From Sphingobacteriaceae bacterium (lineage in GTDB: Bacteria; Bacteroidota; Bacteroidia; Sphingobacteriales; Sphingobacteriaceae), in assembly GCA_947460275.1 (NCBI GenBank), contig CANHHZ010000076.1, positions 1 through 9,365 of the forward strand: DNA of 9,365 nucleotides, given 5' to 3'. The translations under genes were made by a program, and so were the position numbers. Under the pieces are notes generated by a model. That model was not told the DNA's origin. It saw only the letters and a list, made by a program, of their open reading frames with translations, and did no database searches. Every line of letters begins with the position of its first letter. Positions within the stretch are counted from its first letter, which is position 1. This document shows positions 6,895 to 9,365 of the stretch, piece after piece.

Positions 6895-7086
6895 TTATAT
6901 TACTTTCACATTAACGGCGTTTAAGCCTTTTTTACCGCTTTCAACATCGTATTCAACTTTGTCGTTTTCACGAATTTCATCGATAAGGCCTGTTGAATGT
7001 ACAAAAATTTCGCTATCGCCATTTGCTGGGATAATAAATCCGAAACCTTTAGTTACATTAAAAAATTTTACTGTTCCTTCTTGCAT
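6895..7086 (-). CDS. Cold-shock domain protein, CspA family
   Basis: This 63-residue protein consists of a single cold-shock (OB-fold) domain that binds single-stranded RNA or DNA and acts as an RNA chaperone in the cytoplasm. The RNP1 motif K-G-F-G-F-I lies at 13-18 and the RNP2 motif I-F-V-H at 27-30. The surrounding G-T-V-K-F-F-N start and late G-L-N-A-V-N-V segment are characteristic. Length is normal for the family. The ATG at 7086 begins directly with M-Q-E-G-T-V-K. The 100 bases between it and the lipoprotein gene are very AT-rich and could hold its own promoter and a leader, but no exact TAnnTTTG is present. Read-through from the lipoprotein gene is also possible because no terminator separates them. 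Whether it is cold-induced or constitutive cannot be judged. Confidence 0.96.
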   Translation of the reverse strand: MQEGTVKFFNVTKGFGFIIPANGDSEIFVHSTGLIDEIRENDKVEYDVESGKKGLNAVNVKVI

Positions 7087-7186
7087 TGTATTATATATTA
7101 ATAATTAAAGAGCGCAAGGTACATATTTTAATTTTAATAAGTGCAAATCCCTCATTTTTTGATAAATATAAAATACAAAGTATAAT

Positions 7187-8149
7187 TTAAGGCGTTGTTT
7201 TGCCTATCAAAATAAGGTTTACTTCGCTACTGTGTGGTAGGCTAAGTGTGGTTCCAGGCGTTATGATAAAAAGATTTTGCAAGTAAACATCGGTGATGCC
7301 TTGTAAGAGTCTTTTGCGGGGCGGATAATCATCTCTCATCACGCCATCAACCCTGTTTACGTACATTTTTCCTTTGGCATCAACAATGACGGAAAAGCTA
7401 TAGTTGAAATTTTTGTACGACTTGTTGATCTTTAATTTATAGAGTGGATACAAATAATCTACTGAGGAATGGCGCTTATTGGTTTCGTCTATAGTACTAA
7501 TTTTTTCGACAGTTACGTTTTTGCTGTTGGGCAAAAATACCACAGGCTGGCGGGCAGCAAAGGCCAAGTCTGGATTATCTGGCGCTTTGAATGTTTTTAT
7601 CGCCAAAGACCTAATAAAGGAAGTGTCGGCTTTTGTGGGTTTTTGCAGCTCGCCTATGGTTGTTTTTAGTTTTTTTTCGATATAATTTTTGCTGTAAAAA
7701 GTACAGTACACGTCAGAGCGGACGTCATCATCACCGGCAATGATTTTGCCATCTACTTGTAGGCGCTGTAAAACAATGCTGTCTTTGGTAATTGCCTTTG
7801 CCCTAAAAAATTCTCGGGCAAAATTATATACTCTGCCATGGTCAAACTGCAGGTAAAAAGCTTCCATTGCTTGCTTTTCTGGGCTGTAAGCCAACATTGT
7901 GTCAGGCGCTTTAACTTCGATAATCCAATTTGGTTCTTGCTGAAATCCGTTTTTGTTAAATGACAGCCCATTGCTAAAACGGCGTTTTACTTCAAAAAAG
8001 CGAATACCGTCTACGTCTCTAAAGGTTAAGTCGTTTTTACTTGCTGTCAATTTATCGCCCTGCGCTGCTGTACCTCTCTTTGAATCGTTTGTGCAGCTTA
8101 GCATTAGGCTAATATAAATTAAAAGACATTGTAAAAAAGAATACTTCAT
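7187..8149 (-). CDS. Lipoprotein of unknown function
   Basis: This 320-residue protein is not one I recognise. The N-terminus is a type II signal peptide: hydrophobic 8-18, then L-M-L-S-C with lipidated C19 and a following T-N-D-S-K-R. It is therefore predicted to be a lipoprotein on the periplasmic face or cell surface. The mature part has no transmembrane segment and no catalytic motif that I can name; it alternates short beta-like stretches with charged loops. A second Cys lies at about residue 149. The gene starts 36 bases downstream of the phosphodiester glycosidase gene on the same strand, with no terminator between them, suggesting a two-gene operon, so a partner role in binding or processing the same substrate is possible but unproven. 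The ATG at 8149 is chosen because it gives the complete signal sequence. Confidence 0.8.
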   Translation of the reverse strand: MKYSFLQCLLIYISLMLSCTNDSKRGTAAQGDKLTASKNDLTFRDVDGIRFFEVKRRFSNGLSFNKNGFQQEPNWIIEVKAPDTMLAYSPEKQAMEAFYLQFDHGRVYNFAREFFRAKAITKDSIVLQRLQVDGKIIAGDDDVRSDVYCTFYSKNYIEKKLKTTIGELQKPTKADTSFIRSLAIKTFKAPDNPDLAFAARQPVVFLPNSKNVTVEKISTIDETNKRHSSVDYLYPLYKLKINKSYKNFNYSFSVIVDAKGKMYVNRVDGVMRDDYPPRKRLLQGITDVYLQNLFIITPGTTLSLPHSSEVNLILIGKTTP

Positions 8150-8185
8150 TTGGTACGGTTAAACAGCATTAACGGCGCAAATATA

Positions 8186-9049
8186 TTATTGTTTCTTTTT
8201 TAATAAGATAACATTGGCAACTTTTCTTTGGCCTTCGTGATCCCAAAGCTTATTGTCGGAGGGGTAATTTACTACGCCATTACTTCCATATCCACTTACC
8301 CAAAGCGTGGTGGAGCCTCCGCCATCCAAATTAATGGCCGATACACAGCCTAACCAGCGCATGGTTTTGGCAAGTTCAAACAAACTCATTCCCGCCGAAT
8401 TTTCGTTACGCCCATCAACGGTTAATAAAATGATACGCCCATTGGCTTTAATGCCTACTGCGCTTCGCGGATGCCTAAGTCTGTTGAAGGCTGCTGTATC
8501 TAAAAATTGTTCTTGTTGGTTAAAAAGTAAAAGCGGGCCTGTGTTCATGATGTTGGCTTCTGGAAGCATATTTTCCCAATTTCGGCTTCCGTCCCATTTT
8601 TTTATTTCCAATTTTCCATTCTCAATAACCAGGGCAGCCTGTTGGTGTCTGGCTCTTTTTTCGTTTTTTCCAAGTTGGTTTTGTGCAACTACTTTTCCGC
8701 TTACTTTAATAAAATCAACCGACCCGCCGTTTTTCACATCAAAAAAAGTGCCGTTTATGGCCGCTAGAGCATCATTTTCTTTACCAAATACACTGGTGGT
8801 TTTTAGTTCTTTTTCTTCGCTTCCCAAAGCAATATTCGGGGAGTTTTTACTAGCCCCTACTTCTAAAAAACTAATATTTTGGTTTGCATTAAAAAGATTT
8901 TTATCCTTAAAATGATAGGTAATCAATTTTGTTTTTGCTGCAATTTTTTGGCTATTCCAGCTGGCGTTTACCAAGGCCATAGAATCTATGTTTTGGCCAA
9001 AAGTTGCGTTTGCTGATAAAACACAAAATAAAAAAAATATTTTTCTCAT
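8186..9049 (-). CDS. Exported phosphodiester glycosidase (NAGPA domain)
   Basis: The NAGPA domain (DUF2233) is named for the mammalian enzyme that removes GlcNAc from GlcNAc-1-phospho-mannose; bacterial members are called phosphodiester glycosidases, mostly with unknown substrates. The 287-residue product has a signal peptide (hydrophobic 4-16, likely cleavage after G18 or Q19). Family landmarks in order are A-I-N-G-T-F-F-D at 97-104, N-T-G-P-L-L-L at 169-175, H-P-R-S-A-V-G at 193-199, T-V-D-G-R at 210-214, G-M-S-L-F-E-L-A at 220-227 and N-L-D-G-G-G-S-T-T at 240-248. The domain appears complete. The ATG at 9049 lies only 20 bases after a terminator hairpin, so its promoter must overlap the hairpin or sit within the preceding gene. 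It is followed by the lipoprotein gene, probably in one transcript. Periplasmic action on a sugar phosphodiester is inferred. Confidence 0.9.
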   Translation of the reverse strand: MRKIFFLFCVLSANATFGQNIDSMALVNASWNSQKIAAKTKLITYHFKDKNLFNANQNISFLEVGASKNSPNIALGSEEKELKTTSVFGKENDALAAINGTFFDVKNGGSVDFIKVSGKVVAQNQLGKNEKRARHQQAALVIENGKLEIKKWDGSRNWENMLPEANIMNTGPLLLFNQQEQFLDTAAFNRLRHPRSAVGIKANGRIILLTVDGRNENSAGMSLFELAKTMRWLGCVSAINLDGGGSTTLWVSGYGSNGVVNYPSDNKLWDHEGQRKVANVILLKKKQ

Positions 9050-9068
9050 CGTTTATAAAGGCATAAAA

Positions 9069-9096
9069 AAACCCGCTCTTTAATTAGAGCGGGTTT
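9069..9096 (-). terminator. Rho-independent terminator after the metalloprotease gene
   Basis: AAACCCGCTCT (9069-9079) pairs with AGAGCGGGTTT (9086-9096), an 11-bp stem with a 6-base loop. On the minus strand the stem is followed by a run of T (complement of 9065-9071), a textbook intrinsic terminator. It lies 6 bases after the stop codon of the upstream gene (9102) and before the glycosidase ATG, so it separates the two transcripts. Confidence 0.9.
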
Positions 9097-9101
9097 AGAA
9101 A

Positions 9102-9365
9102 TTAATTTTTAGGGTTCAAAATATTGTCTATTCTGCTAGCTAAATCTTCGTAATGTGCTTTTGTAGTTACATCTGCAGCTACTGCTCTAGATTTTGCTGT
9201 GGCCAATAGGGTTTTAAGTTCAACCCTTACATAAGGCCTAATGTCAGTTAACGAGACATTTACTGGTGTAAACGAGAAACCAGGAGGCAGATTTGTTGGT
9301 GCTGGTGCATCAACCATTAAACTACCTAACCTATCTATATAACCCCTTTGTAAATTGCGTTTAAA
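9102..9365 (-). CDS. C-terminal end of a probable zinc-dependent metalloprotease (partial)
   Basis: The frame is open to the window edge, so only the last 87 residues are seen. An internal ATG at 9317 is probably not the start, because coding continues upstream with F-K-R-N-L-Q-R-G-Y-I-D-R-L-G-S-L. The N-L-Q-R-x-Y-I-D-R-L segment, the later D-I-R-P-Y-V-R-V-E-L-K-T-L, and the closing H-Y-E-D-L-A-S-R-I-D-N-I-L-N-P resemble the C-terminus of the large exported DUF4953/DUF5117-type zinc metalloproteases common in Bacteroidota. The HEXXH zinc site would lie far upstream, outside this window, so the assignment rests on tail similarity alone. The stop is followed directly by a strong terminator. Confidence 0.6.
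   Translation of the reverse strand, partial: FKRNLQRGYIDRLGSLMVDAPAPTNLPPGFSFTPVNVSLTDIRPYVRVELKTLLATAKSRAVAADVTTKAHYEDLASRIDNILNPKN

Noticed and set aside
8307..8915. 202-codon open frame on the plus strand, antisense to the phosphodiester glycosidase gene
   Set aside because: The opposite strand carries all NAGPA family motifs; the plus-strand product has low-complexity Ser/Phe/Pro content typical of antisense frames and no recognisable domain.

Overview
The window is AT-rich DNA from a member of the Bacteroidota, most likely Sphingobacteriaceae (Pedobacter- or Mucilaginibacter-like). The basis is inference from several signs: start codons preceded by A/T-rich sequence instead of Shine-Dalgarno boxes, TAnnTTTG-type -7 promoter elements, a head-GIN (DUF2807) protein, a YbeY with Asp at the third metal-ligand position, and a C-terminal fragment resembling the large zinc metalloproteases of this phylum. 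It reads as ordinary chromosome. I see no insertion sequence, phage gene, tRNA, rRNA or CRISPR.

Left part (1-2940), all minus strand. A DUF2807 secreted protein gene ends at a hairpin terminator. The ABC-F ATPase gene uup follows, with a TTG start, and a three-helix membrane protein gene is coupled to it through a TAATG stop/start overlap. Three bases downstream of the membrane protein's stop codon... in fact directly abutting it (24-39), lies a near-perfect parS centromere site, which suggests that this region belongs to the origin-proximal part of the chromosome.

Centre (3163-5347), plus strand. A TAnnTTTG promoter precedes a two-gene operon. The first gene encodes an exported ApbE (FAD:protein FMN transferase)-like domain fused to DUF2271. 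The second encodes a PepSY-type membrane protein that starts at TTG. This looks like a small extracytoplasmic flavin/redox module. DUF2271 carries a TGAT motif resembling flavinylation sites, whereas the ApbE half has substitutions at positions normally conserved for catalysis. A pair of interlocking inverted repeats overlaps the 3' end of the first gene.

Right part (5459-9365). The ybeY gene (minus) is divergent from an exported glycerophosphodiester phosphodiesterase gene (plus). The latter converges on a cold-shock protein gene (minus) across a strong hairpin. Further right on the minus strand are a lipoprotein of unknown function, an exported phosphodiester glycosidase (NAGPA domain), another strong terminator, and the C-terminal end of a probable zinc-dependent metalloprotease cut by the window edge. 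The phosphodiesterase, glycosidase and lipoprotein may share a cell-envelope or nutrient-scavenging role, but that is inference from proximity and predicted location.
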